This document shows, in pieces, positions 37,704-46,679 of a DNA stretch of 61,464 bases (the stretch's first letter is position 1; the number at the start of each line of letters is the position of its first letter). Origin of the DNA: Planctomycetota bacterium (GTDB lineage Bacteria > Planctomycetota > GCA-2746535); assembly GCA_002746535.1 (NCBI GenBank), contig NVWA01000025.1, positions 33,897 to 95,360 of the forward strand, read 5' to 3'. Below the pieces are notes generated by a model, which was not told where the DNA came from, made no database searches, and worked only from the letters and a program-made list of their open reading frames with translations. The translations under genes were made by a program, and so were the position numbers.

Positions 37704-40372
37704 TGTTTATTAATAACTTTCGCAACTTCTCCGGCTAGGTCAAATAATTTTTGATTGCTTTCTCTCCAAGCAAAACTACCCAGTGAGAATTTACCGTGAT
37801 TTCTACTCCATAGTTTTAGTGCGATTGTACGTTCATCAAGATGAGCCTGGCATTTTTTTCTTAGGTCATCAGAAAGAGTTTTTGCAAGGATAGCTTTTTC
37901 AATAAATATTCGTGCTTCTGTCTCTTGATTTCCAAGTCTTGCATTTTCAAATCTTATTGTAGTAACAGGGCCATCTTTTGCAGGCCCAAGCAAATCAGTA
38001 GTATTGTTTCCTAAACCAGTTTGTCCAACACCAGATTGAGGGTAACTTCCATATAGTGTCCCGGCAGAACCACCAAGGGATTCGCTACTTATTTTTCCAC
38101 CTTTCCATCTCTTTTTTAGATTTATCCTTAGCTTCAAGAAGTCTCCACCAACTCGTCCGTTACCATTTCTTCCACATGTTGTGGTGCTTTCCATCCACAT
38201 TCTGAAACTCCATGGGCTAGGGAATCCTTTAAGTTGCAGGCACGCCGTTCCTGGACGGTTGAAATTTAATCTGATATTTTTCGGGTTGTACTTCCACCCA
38301 TATAGACGTTTCTTTTTGGGATCAGGTATTGACCCGCCCCAAACTTGTGAGGTGCAACCTACTGGTACGGTGGTTTTGCCACCATTTTCTGAAGACTTAA
38401 ATTTATAAGCAGGAAAATGTGATTCTCTAAACCAAGGGGTTCCTGGTAATATTTTATTGAACATTGCCACTTGCTTTGGTGCTGGGGAACTATCGTTGCC
38501 AACACCATACATTATTTTGTTCTCAACTCCATAAGCTTTTAGTTTCTCTTTTATAGCAAGTAGAACTGGACGGAAAATAGCAATAGCCTCAGGTGTGCCA
38601 TAAACTGGCAGCTTCATGTTAGACTTTTCACCAGCTTCATTTTTAATGGTAATCAAACCTCTTGGGCTTGGCTTTTTGTCTCTTCCATACCTTACTTCAC
38701 TACCCCAGACATTAATCCCAACAACTTTAAGCCTTTCAGGGATATGATATTTCATAGCAATTTTAAGATACCTGTCAAAAATAGTGAAATCGTGCTTATA
38801 GGATCCATCAGATTGCTTCTCCCAGATAACCATCCCTTCAGGATTGCCTTGACAAGTCTCAGCCATCAGAGGGAAAATCAGACCTCCATTTCCAAATTGA
38901 CCCAAGAGTTTTAAAGATTTATCAATTAGTGCCCAGTGTTCCTCTGACCACATCTTAACTTTATAGTATTGAGCAAGCGACTCAGGCGACTGGTAAATGA
39001 AATAGGGCATTATGAAGTTTTTCAAGTCAGGTAGTGCCCAGTCAGAAATATTTAATTCAATAGCGAGATTCTTTGTCTCTTCACCTTTTGCTGAAACTTT
39101 GAAGGTACCTTTGTAAATACCTGGTTTAGTATCTTTTGGCACTTTGATAAAAACCCATACTGGAATAGCCACTCTTCCTTTTGATATTATTAGTTTTGGA
39201 GCTTCATCCAAAAGTAAGTCATGACGGCTTCTACTTTGGGTTGGATTTGGCTTCCCATATTTAAGTGAGATATTATCGGCACTAATCTTACCACCTGGTC
39301 CAGATAGAGCGACTTTCCCAACGGTTAGTTCTTCAATGTTTTTAGTCGACCCAGCTACAAATTGACCGGCAAAAGTACCATTCTTGGTCCCTGCGATTTT
39401 CACTGGCATTAAGCTGTCTGCTTGAGTTCCAGTACTACGTATTGATACTTGTGACCATGTAGGAATTGGCCAAACATTGAGGCCCATTGGTCTTGCGTTG
39501 GCAGTCACTACATTGTCTGCAGCAGTTTCTGCTTTAAGTGACAACTCAGATAAACCTATGGTCGCAAAGGCGATACCAACTTTTTTTGATTTACATTTTC
39601 TTGGGTAAATTGATCGATGAAATTCTAATGATAAAACATTTAGCCCTGCAATAAGGTCTTTTGCGTTAAGCTCAATATTGCCAGATTTCCTCTCTCTCTT
39701 TGCCCAATTAGGAAGATACTTTTTTTCTCTATGAGTGTACCATTGTAAACGTTTGAGCTTTCCTCCAGTATTTACAACGAACGCCTCTATTGGGTATATT
39801 TCAGATGGGGTCGTGTGCTCAATTTTACCTGCCGGAAGTGATTTCCTTGCAATCTCTTTTCCATTTAAGTAAGCGATAAAACCTCCTCTGTAGGTTACAT
39901 TCAGATTTAACTTTTCTACTTTTGAAGGATCCTTGACAATAAATTTGCCCCTCAGTGCTGATAATCCAATATCAGCTACGAATGGATCGGTTCCACGAGA
40001 ATACACTTTGTTTGCTTTATTGCTCACTCGACCATCACCTTTTGTGAAGTCATAACCGGGGAGTTTAAGCCACCCGGAATCATCAAATTTTACCGAGTTC
40101 CAGCCAGACACTAACTTAGGCTTGCTTGGGGCTGCAGCCTTTTCTTCAGCACCCTCTTTTGGTTGAATCTTTATGGGGAGGAAGACTAGCTTTTTCATCC
40201 AAATAGATCTTTCTCCGATAAGGTTGATTTCATCGCCATAAGTTGTTGCACTTGCAATTATTGAAAAGCAGATACAAAAATAAAAAATTCTCGAGATCTT
40301 CTTAAAATTAGTATTGAAATTTTTCATCATCATGGGGACTCTCTTTGAAATTGATAAATGGGTCATAGTCAT
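37700..40372 (-). CDS. GH123/DUF4091-like secreted protein, paralog 3
   Basis: This 890-residue protein is very similar to the one at 41980-44616, so the pair is a recent duplication. Signal peptide, jelly-roll-like motif (YRGGFIAYLNGKEIARKS), GH123-type N-domain motif IPVWVFIKVPKDTKPG near residue 400, then SEEHWALIDKSLKLLGQFG, and tail LFDLAGEVAKVINKQ. At the Asp-Glu-Pro position it reads GNDSSPAP. The ATG at 40372 has AAGGA 8 nt upstream; an alternative start at 40333 would give a more ordinary signal peptide. It overlaps the PL8 gene by 4 bp, so the two are translated together. Confidence 0.65.
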   Translation of the reverse strand: MTMTHLSISKRVPMMMKNFNTNFKKISRIFYFCICFSIIASATTYGDEINLIGERSIWMKKLVFLPIKIQPKEGAEEKAAAPSKPKLVSGWNSVKFDDSGWLKLPGYDFTKGDGRVSNKANKVYSRGTDPFVADIGLSALRGKFIVKDPSKVEKLNLNVTYRGGFIAYLNGKEIARKSLPAGKIEHTTPSEIYPIEAFVVNTGGKLKRLQWYTHREKKYLPNWAKRERKSGNIELNAKDLIAGLNVLSLEFHRSIYPRKCKSKKVGIAFATIGLSELSLKAETAADNVVTANARPMGLNVWPIPTWSQVSIRSTGTQADSLMPVKIAGTKNGTFAGQFVAGSTKNIEELTVGKVALSGPGGKISADNISLKYGKPNPTQSRSRHDLLLDEAPKLIISKGRVAIPVWVFIKVPKDTKPGIYKGTFKVSAKGEETKNLAIELNISDWALPDLKNFIMPYFIYQSPESLAQYYKVKMWSEEHWALIDKSLKLLGQFGNGGLIFPLMAETCQGNPEGMVIWEKQSDGSYKHDFTIFDRYLKIAMKYHIPERLKVVGINVWGSEVRYGRDKKPSPRGLITIKNEAGEKSNMKLPVYGTPEAIAIFRPVLLAIKEKLKAYGVENKIMYGVGNDSSPAPKQVAMFNKILPGTPWFRESHFPAYKFKSSENGGKTTVPVGCTSQVWGGSIPDPKKKRLYGWKYNPKNIRLNFNRPGTACLQLKGFPSPWSFRMWMESTTTCGRNGNGRVGGDFLKLRINLKKRWKGGKISSESLGGSAGTLYGSYPQSGVGQTGLGNNTTDLLGPAKDGPVTTIRFENARLGNQETEARIFIEKAILAKTLSDDLRKKCQAHLDERTIALKLWSRNHGKFSLGSFAWRESNQKLFDLAGEVAKVINKQ

Positions 40373-40421
40373 GTTTATTTTCCTTTTTTACTGGCTCAAA
40401 AGATTTAAGGGTATTCATCTT

Positions 40422-41921
40422 TTATTTCTTTCTTTTTATTTTTGGTAAAAGCCAATCATCTGTTCGGAATGGTGATGCGGGTAGCCCCTCCTTGTTATAT
40501 AAGTTAGCACTTGCGGGGTTCTTAGCAAAACCATACCTAATAGCTATAGGCTTCTTGACATCTTTACAAGAAACTAAAACATCTTTGCCGTCAATTACAG
40601 CTTCTGCCCAGAACCATTTCTTATCTTCACCTGCAATAGAAAAATGGCCAAGCTTTCCATCTTTAACTTCTAGTGTAGGCTTAAGACCTACTTTTTTTCC
40701 GACCATTAGTCCGGTACCTATATGATCAAATATTAAGCGGATTTTACCACCTTCAATTTTTTGACTTTTATAAAGTGGGCCACTATAAACCAACTCCTTT
40801 TTATAGACTTTAGCCAATGGCCAAAGTGCTAGTCGGTTTCCAACATCGTATTTATTCTTAGGATGAATGTCACCAGCCTCACCGATGTCAATTATAACGG
40901 CCATTCCAGTGCTAGGTATCTCTAAACTTTTCAACTGAGCCTCCCTCACGCCCATCCAGCTGTCTCCACCAGCAGGTTTATCATATGGTTTACCAAAGTT
41001 AGCCAGTTGAACAAAAGCAAAATAGAATGGATCAATCTCCTTCAACTTAATACCGTACGAGACTACTCTATCGTGCCAAGTTTTTCTCCAACCTTTTATA
41101 AGGGCCGCCATCTTAGTCTGGTAAGTTTTGCGCTCGCCACCATTTCCTTCTCCCTGGTACCATATTACCCCTCTTATTGCGAAAGGTATTTGTTTCGTGA
41201 CAGTACTCTTGTAATAACTAGCAACTCCTCGCAATTTCCTGCTCATTTTTTCTAAGGGATTGGCTTTCTTTTTTTTCAAAAACTCGGCATGCTTTTTTAA
41301 ACCAGGAAACATATTACAGCCATTGTATTCTAGCCAAAGCTCAATGTTTCCTCCCCCTTTCCAAGAGCTAAGTAATCCAACCGGACGGTTTAATTCTGTC
41401 CGTAATCTAGCACCAAAGTTAACAGCAACTGATGAAAACCTGGTTCCACCTGCTACCCATTTTCCAGGTATTAACTTTTTCTTATCCCTCCAGTGAGGTT
41501 TTGTTGGTGTAAAATACCTTATTAATTTATCACCTTTTTTAGGAAGGTGCTCTTTTTGTTCATTGCCTTTAAAGCCGTATGCCATATTTGATTGACCTGC
41601 ACAGAACCAGACTTCACCGACAATAACATCTTCTATGATGATTGTGTTCTCACCCTTAACAGTAAACTTTCTGCTTTCACTTGAGATCTCCATCGGATCT
41701 AAGAGTAGCATCCACCGACCATCCTTGGCTGCAACGACTGCCTTTGTCTGCCCAGCAAAGATAACCTCAACAGACTCGCCTGGTTTGGCACTCCCCCATA
41801 TTGGGACCTGTTTTTCACATTGCAAAACCATATGGGTGCTTATGATCTCTGGAAGTTTCACTTCAGCAAAAAGAGTCGTAGAAAATAGAAACAAAATAAA
41901 AATGTTCAATAGGTGCTTCAC
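40422..41921 (-). CDS. Sialate O-acetylesterase family protein
   Basis: The 499-residue secreted protein has a signal peptide and the standard layout of the family. A short N-terminal beta-domain (MVLQCEKQVPIWGSAKPGESVEV) is followed by the SGNH-type esterase domain with the nucleophile in WFCAGQSNMAYGF (Ser near residue 110), the segment IRGVIWYQGEGNGGE, and a later acid/base pair in IDIGEAGDIHPKNK. Such enzymes remove acetyl groups from sialic acid or from polysaccharides. GTG is the start, with AAGGAG 6 nt upstream. It sits between two GH123-like paralogs in the PL8 operon, so an acetylated amino-sugar polymer is a reasonable substrate. Confidence 0.88.
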   Translation of the reverse strand: MKHLLNIFILFLFSTTLFAEVKLPEIISTHMVLQCEKQVPIWGSAKPGESVEVIFAGQTKAVVAAKDGRWMLLLDPMEISSESRKFTVKGENTIIIEDVIVGEVWFCAGQSNMAYGFKGNEQKEHLPKKGDKLIRYFTPTKPHWRDKKKLIPGKWVAGGTRFSSVAVNFGARLRTELNRPVGLLSSWKGGGNIELWLEYNGCNMFPGLKKHAEFLKKKKANPLEKMSRKLRGVASYYKSTVTKQIPFAIRGVIWYQGEGNGGERKTYQTKMAALIKGWRKTWHDRVVSYGIKLKEIDPFYFAFVQLANFGKPYDKPAGGDSWMGVREAQLKSLEIPSTGMAVIIDIGEAGDIHPKNKYDVGNRLALWPLAKVYKKELVYSGPLYKSQKIEGGKIRLIFDHIGTGLMVGKKVGLKPTLEVKDGKLGHFSIAGEDKKWFWAEAVIDGKDVLVSCKDVKKPIAIRYGFAKNPASANLYNKEGLPASPFRTDDWLLPKIKRKK

Positions 41922-41979
41922 GAAGTACTCCTTGTTAATAAATTAATTGACCTTTTATAGACATCCATCCATCTAATAG

Positions 41980-44616
41980 CTATTTTTTTGTAGCCTTTGC
42001 AACTTCACCAGCCAAATCAAAAAGCTTTTTATTGCTTGTTCTCCAGGCAAAACTGCCTAGTGGGATTTTTCCATGATTGAGGCGCCATAAACGAAGTGCA
42101 TATGTCCTCTCATCCAGATGGGCCTGGCATCTTTTAAGCAGATCGGCAGAAAGGGATTTGGCAAGAATCGCTCTTTCAATAAAGACTCTTGTTTCTGCTT
42201 CCTGATTTCCCAGTCTTGCATTTTCAAATCTAATGGTAGTGACCGGACCATCTTTTGCAGGTCCCAACAAATCAGTAGTGTTGTTCCCTAAGCCAGTTTG
42301 CCCTACACCGGAATTAGGATAACTTCCATATAGAGTACCTCCAGAACCACCAATAGCTTCGCTTTTGATTTTTCTACCTTTCCATCTGGATTTCAAATTT
42401 ATTTTTAAATGCAAAAAGTCTGCGCCAACACGTCCGTTGCCATTTCTTCCACACGCAGTTGTACTCTCCATCCACATTCTAAAACTCCAGGGAGCAGCAA
42501 AACCTTTTAGACTTAGACATTCGGTTCCTCCACGATTGAAATTCAATTTTAAATACTTTTTATTATATTTCCATCCATAGAGACGCTTCTTTGCAGGGTC
42601 TGGGATATCGCCTCCCCACACCATTGAAGTACAACCGACAGGCACAGTCAACTTGCCACCATTCTCTTCAGATTTCATCTTATTTGCAGCGAAGTGAGAC
42701 TCTCTAAACCAAGGTGTACCCGGTAAAATTTTATTAAACATTGCAATCTGCTTTGGGACAGGTGATTTATCATTACCAACACCATACATCATTTTGTTAT
42801 CAACTTTATAGGCTTTTAATTTCTCTTTTATCGCAAGAAGAACCGGACGGAAAATAGCAACTGCTTCAGGTGTTCCATACACAGGTACCACCATGTTAGA
42901 TCTTACTCCTGCCTTATCTTTAATGGTGATTTTTCCTCTTGGCGATGGTTGCCCTTTATTGTTGTATCTCATTTCATTTCCCCAGACATTTATTCCAACA
43001 CAAATTAATCTTTCAGGGATATGATACTTCATAGCAATTTTCAGATAACGATCAAAAAATGTAAAATCGTGTTTGTATGTTCCGTCCGCCTGCTTCTCCC
43101 ATATAATCATCCCTTCAGGGTTCCCTTGGCAAGTCTCTGCCATTAAAGGAAAAATCAAACCTCCATTCCCAAATTCACCCATGAGCTTCAATGACTTCTC
43201 AATTAATACCCAGTGCTCTTCTGACCACATCTTTACTTTATAGTGTTGCGCAAGTGATTCAGGTGACTGATAGATGAAATATGGCATTGTAAAATCTTTC
43301 AGATCAGGAAGTTTCCAGTCTGAAATATTTATTTCAACTGGAACTTTTATTGGATCCACATCTTTTGCAGAAACAACAAACTCCCCTTTGTAAACGCCGG
43401 GCTTAGTCTCTTTTGGGACCTTAATAAAAATCCAAACTGGAATAGCCGCGCTGTTTTTTGTTCCAAATACCTTTGGTGCGTTATCCAAAAGTAAGTCAAA
43501 ACGCCATTTACTTTGGGTGGGATTTATCCCCCCATATTTTAAAGAGATATTATCAATTCCAATTTCACCTTCTGGTCCAGTTAGTATACTTTTCTTAACT
43601 TCAAAGCCTTCAATACTTTTGTTTGATCCTGCCATAAACTGACCGGCAAATGTACCATTTTGAGTGCCAGCAATTTTTACCGGATTTAAACCATCTGCCT
43701 GGTTACCAAAGCTTCCAGGACCTGCATCTTTCCAAGTTGGGACACTCCAGATATTAAATTCACCGGCTCTTTTATTTGCTGGAACCGCATTGTCTGCTGA
43801 TGTATCAGCTTTTAATGAGAGAGCACCAATGCCGATGGTGGCAAAGTTAAAACCCACTTTTTTTGATTTACATTCTCGCGGGTACTCAGATCTATGCATC
43901 TCTATAGCCAATACATTTACACCATCAACTAGATATTTTTTATCTATTTCAATCACTCCAGACTTCCGTTCTCTTTTAGCCCAATTTGGATGAAACTTTT
44001 TATCTCTATGGGTATACCAATTGAAAGGTTTTGTTTTCCCAAAAGCTTTTATAACGAAAGCATCTAAAGGGTAAACATCAGAAGGAGTCGTGTGTTCAAT
44101 CTTACCTTTCGGTAGTGACTTCCTGGAAATTTCTTTTCCGTTCAGGTATGCAACATAACCACCTCTATATGTTATATCAAGACTCAGTTTGTCTACCTTC
44201 TTGGCATCTTTTATAATAAATTTCCCTCGCATAGCCATTAGCCCAATTCCTGCAACAAAAGGGTCGGTACCTTGAAAATAGGATTGTGGAGCACCTCTTA
44301 TATGTCTTGCTCTACCATCTCCCATAGTCAGGTCAGCGCCTCTAGTCTCAACCCAATCTAAGTCATCATACTTAATTGTCGTCCAACCAGTAGGTAGTAA
44401 TTGTTTCCCTGGGGTGGCTGGTTTTGCTTTCGCACCCTCTTTCGCAGTTACCTTAAATGGTAAAAAGACATATTGCTTCTTCCAATTAGTCTTGGCACTT
44501 AAAAGATTTACTTCTTCCCCAAAGACAATTGCACTAGACAGAATTGATAAACAAAAAGATAGAATTACAAAAACGGAACCTTTGTTAAAAAAATTATTAA
44601 CAGATACTTGATCCAT
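41980..44616 (-). CDS. GH123/DUF4091-like secreted protein, paralog 4
   Basis: This 878-residue protein has a signal peptide (about residues 1-34), jelly-roll-like motif YRGGYVAYLNGKEISRKS, GH123-type N-domain motif IPVWIFIKVPKETKPG near residue 392, then SEEHWVLIEKSLKLMGEFG and the tail LFDLAGEVAKATKK. The Asp-Glu-Pro position reads GNDKSPVP. It shares long identical stretches with paralog 3, for example in FPLMAETCQGNPEGM. AAGGAGATCCC precedes the ATG. Function is unproven; a carbohydrate-binding or altered glycosidase role is possible. Confidence 0.65.
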   Translation of the reverse strand: MDQVSVNNFFNKGSVFVILSFCLSILSSAIVFGEEVNLLSAKTNWKKQYVFLPFKVTAKEGAKAKPATPGKQLLPTGWTTIKYDDLDWVETRGADLTMGDGRARHIRGAPQSYFQGTDPFVAGIGLMAMRGKFIIKDAKKVDKLSLDITYRGGYVAYLNGKEISRKSLPKGKIEHTTPSDVYPLDAFVIKAFGKTKPFNWYTHRDKKFHPNWAKRERKSGVIEIDKKYLVDGVNVLAIEMHRSEYPRECKSKKVGFNFATIGIGALSLKADTSADNAVPANKRAGEFNIWSVPTWKDAGPGSFGNQADGLNPVKIAGTQNGTFAGQFMAGSNKSIEGFEVKKSILTGPEGEIGIDNISLKYGGINPTQSKWRFDLLLDNAPKVFGTKNSAAIPVWIFIKVPKETKPGVYKGEFVVSAKDVDPIKVPVEINISDWKLPDLKDFTMPYFIYQSPESLAQHYKVKMWSEEHWVLIEKSLKLMGEFGNGGLIFPLMAETCQGNPEGMIIWEKQADGTYKHDFTFFDRYLKIAMKYHIPERLICVGINVWGNEMRYNNKGQPSPRGKITIKDKAGVRSNMVVPVYGTPEAVAIFRPVLLAIKEKLKAYKVDNKMMYGVGNDKSPVPKQIAMFNKILPGTPWFRESHFAANKMKSEENGGKLTVPVGCTSMVWGGDIPDPAKKRLYGWKYNKKYLKLNFNRGGTECLSLKGFAAPWSFRMWMESTTACGRNGNGRVGADFLHLKINLKSRWKGRKIKSEAIGGSGGTLYGSYPNSGVGQTGLGNNTTDLLGPAKDGPVTTIRFENARLGNQEAETRVFIERAILAKSLSADLLKRCQAHLDERTYALRLWRLNHGKIPLGSFAWRTSNKKLFDLAGEVAKATKK

Positions 44617-44725
44617 GGGATCTCCTTAAAATTATTATGTTTAAAAATATTTTTATTTATTTTATTTTCAGAAATTTTCCAGCTAAGTTTAATTTGAGCT
44701 AAACATTAATATATTTCCTATTGAA

Positions 44726-45739
44726 TTATTTTTTCTCTTTTTCTAGAGGTTCCAGTGCTTCAAGAGCATCAATCTTTTCTATTCCCCATTTCTCTTGTCG
44801 AATTTTTTCAAGCTCTTCCCATAAAACCGGATAAATTTTTGTATAGCTGATTTTGCTATCACGGAATTTAAGATCAATCCTCTCTTTAGGTTTTCCTTTG
44901 AACATTACCTTCTCACCACTTGTAACAATTAATTCTTTGTCCATGTCAATTATGTTTTTATTAAGAAGAAGCATTACCACTGAAATTTTCTCATTTGCCG
45001 TAACTTCAATTTTATTACCCTCTTTAACTTCTACTTTGTATATTGCTCCTAAATTGCCTTTATCTTCAATTGGCCAACCTTGCGTCCAGAATGAACGGGC
45101 GTATCTTTTATGGTTAACCACATGTTCAATCTTTTTTGGGTATGGATTAAATTTATGTTTACGAAAAAAACTTAAAATAGGTGACATATCTTTATTGAAC
45201 AGTGGCTTCGGCGTATGTCCTCCTTCATAATCTTTCCATTCAACAATGCATCCAGCATCCAACATTGTTTTCATCAATTTTTTTGCTGTCGCCCTAAAAC
45301 TATCACGAGAACCATGAATAAATAGTGTAGGATTATTATTTAAATATTTGACATAGTTTACATAAGGGCCACTTCTCAAGTCATTACATACGGGCGCAAT
45401 TGCTGCAAACATATGTGGGTTATTCATCGTTTGAAGCAGGACTTCATGTCCTCCTCGAGAAAATGATGTTGCATAAATTCTCATCGGATCAATGTGATAC
45501 CTTGTGGCAAGCTGCTTAAGATATTTATCGACTTTTGTCTTTACTTCGGTCCCTTTCCCTCCTGCGTGAATGACAAAGTAATTTTCCTTTTTCATTACCT
45601 CTGCTACTGGGTTACTTTGTGTCGCAATAATTACTGGCCAGGCCATTTTCTTGTCGTATTTATCTGGTTTACTAATATCACCAGCATGACTTGCGATTAA
45701 AATAACTAACCACAATAAACTAATAAATATAATTTTCAT
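44726..45739 (-). CDS. Secreted alpha/beta hydrolase, short form
   Basis: The 337-residue protein has a signal peptide and a recognisable catalytic triad: Ser94 (TSFSRGGHEVL), Asp146 (IHGSRDSF) and His175 (EGGHTPKP). The shared phrases AAIAPVCNDLR and IHG-RDSF make it a relative of the larger enzyme at 4374-6221. As in that protein, the HGG oxyanion loop is not visible (KKMAWPVIIATQSNP takes its place). The residues after 200 include a beta-rich segment also present in the larger protein (IDMDKELIVTSGEKVMFKG against IDMKKDVKVLFKEKTIYKG). AGAGGT precedes the ATG. It follows the gutted paralog by 18 bp and precedes paralog 4 by about 110 bp. Confidence 0.7.
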   Translation of the reverse strand: MKIIFISLLWLVILIASHAGDISKPDKYDKKMAWPVIIATQSNPVAEVMKKENYFVIHAGGKGTEVKTKVDKYLKQLATRYHIDPMRIYATSFSRGGHEVLLQTMNNPHMFAAIAPVCNDLRSGPYVNYVKYLNNNPTLFIHGSRDSFRATAKKLMKTMLDAGCIVEWKDYEGGHTPKPLFNKDMSPILSFFRKHKFNPYPKKIEHVVNHKRYARSFWTQGWPIEDKGNLGAIYKVEVKEGNKIEVTANEKISVVMLLLNKNIIDMDKELIVTSGEKVMFKGKPKERIDLKFRDSKISYTKIYPVLWEELEKIRQEKWGIEKIDALEALEPLEKEKK

Positions 45740-45757
45740 GTTTCGACCTCTAAAAAT

Positions 45758-46000
45758 TTAGTTTTTATTTATAGTATTTGCCACTTTACCGGCACGAGCA
45801 TTTTCTGGACTTATAGTTGTTGTGGGACCATTATAATTAGGATCAATTACATCTGTACAATTATTACCTGGTCGAATTTGTGACTGAGAATAACCACCAA
45901 ATAGTGTACCACCAAATCCAACATCTATAAAAGAGAGAAAAGAAAACAGTATTAATGAACTAACCATCGTCATATGAATTTTAGGCAGGGATATAGGCAT
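45758..46000 (-). pseudogene. Gutted GH123-like paralog (signal peptide plus C-terminal pieces)
   Basis: This open frame of 80 codons has a strong ribosome site (AGGAGAG) and a hydrophobic N-terminus. It then reads GGTLFGGYSQSQIRPGNNCT and GPTTTISPENAR, which correspond to GGTLYGSYPNSGVGQTGLGNN and GPVTTIRFENAR in paralogs 3 and 4. Next comes AGKVANTINKN, which corresponds to their very end (AGEVAKVINKQ). So a full-length paralog appears to have lost about 700 codons after the signal peptide and about 60 more near the end, both in frame. It is the first frame of the PL8 operon, behind the shared motif. It may still be translated as a small secreted peptide. Confidence 0.8.
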
Positions 46001-46290
46001 ATTTCTCTCCTAGAAAAAAAAGGTCTTTTGGGCTGACCAGTGAATTGGTTTGGTGAGAATAAACTGAAAAAGAGTCAATGGACAGCAGATATAATGTTCT
46101 TTATGTATCCTTTTGGCTCTACTTAGAATTCTAGCAATAACACAACTAAAGCAATGTTATTCTAGCTATTATATCATAATAATTTAAGTTTTATTATTAA
46201 TTTATTTACACTTTGGAACATAAGTAAATAAGAAAATACAACTCAATATAAAAAATATTATCACAAATATTATCACAAAGGACATATCCC
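46001..46290. other. Promoter region of the PL8 operon
   Basis: The region holds the shared motif on the minus strand (46091-46109, GATACATAAAGAACATTAT) and a weaker opposite-facing copy (GGAACATAAG, 46215-46224). A TTGACT lies at 46072-46077 on the minus strand, but no matching -10 element is placed well. The rest is AT-rich, without a gene. Confidence 0.4.
46091..46109 (-). promoter_or_regulatory. Candidate operator upstream of the PL8 operon
   Basis: GATACATAAAGAACATTAT on the minus strand resembles the copies at 29114 (GATACATATAGAACTAAT) and 9051. It sits about 90 bp before the start of the gutted paralog. The match is weaker than the others outside the GATACATA and AGAAC cores. Confidence 0.4.
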
Positions 46291-46599
46291 GGATGCCCAC
46301 ACAGGGGCAATGGTTGTACGAATTAGAAACAATTCTCTTGAAATGGGCGTCAGCCGTAGGTTGGGGTGAGCCTAGGCGATGGCCAAAATTTTATGCAAAT
46401 GCTGAAACAATTCTGAATTATTCAACAAATATTAACACCACTAAGGTTTAAAGTTTGGTACAAAGGACTTGCTAAAGATCAATTGACTAACTATTGTGAA
46501 ATGTTGGGGTTCGTGCCTCACCGCCAACCTACGGCTGACGCCCAATTGTTTTTCGAATTAAATATTCTAATTCGTACAACCATTGCACACAGGGCATCC
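46291..46599. mobile_element. Fold-back element with long inverted arms
   Basis: The two arms (46291-46372 and 46513-46599) are inverted copies. Matching blocks are GGATGCCC, CAATGGTTGTACGAATTAGAA less its last base, and GGGCGTCAGCCGTAGGTTGG followed by GGTGAG. The inner sequence (TAGGTTGGGGTGAG and TTGGGGTTCG) resembles a palindromic repeat type that is scattered through many bacterial genomes. A short open stretch in the centre reads KVWYKGLAKDQ, faintly like the C-terminal RYRGLAKN motif of IS5-type transposases. It could be a MITE or the relic of an insertion sequence. It lies between two gene blocks, in the 680-bp gap. Confidence 0.65.
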
Positions 46600-46679
46600 C
46601 TACTAAATTAGGTTGTTTTTTTATCTCAAAAAATCGGAAGTCTTAATCATAATTTCTTAGGCAACAGTCACTTAACTTC

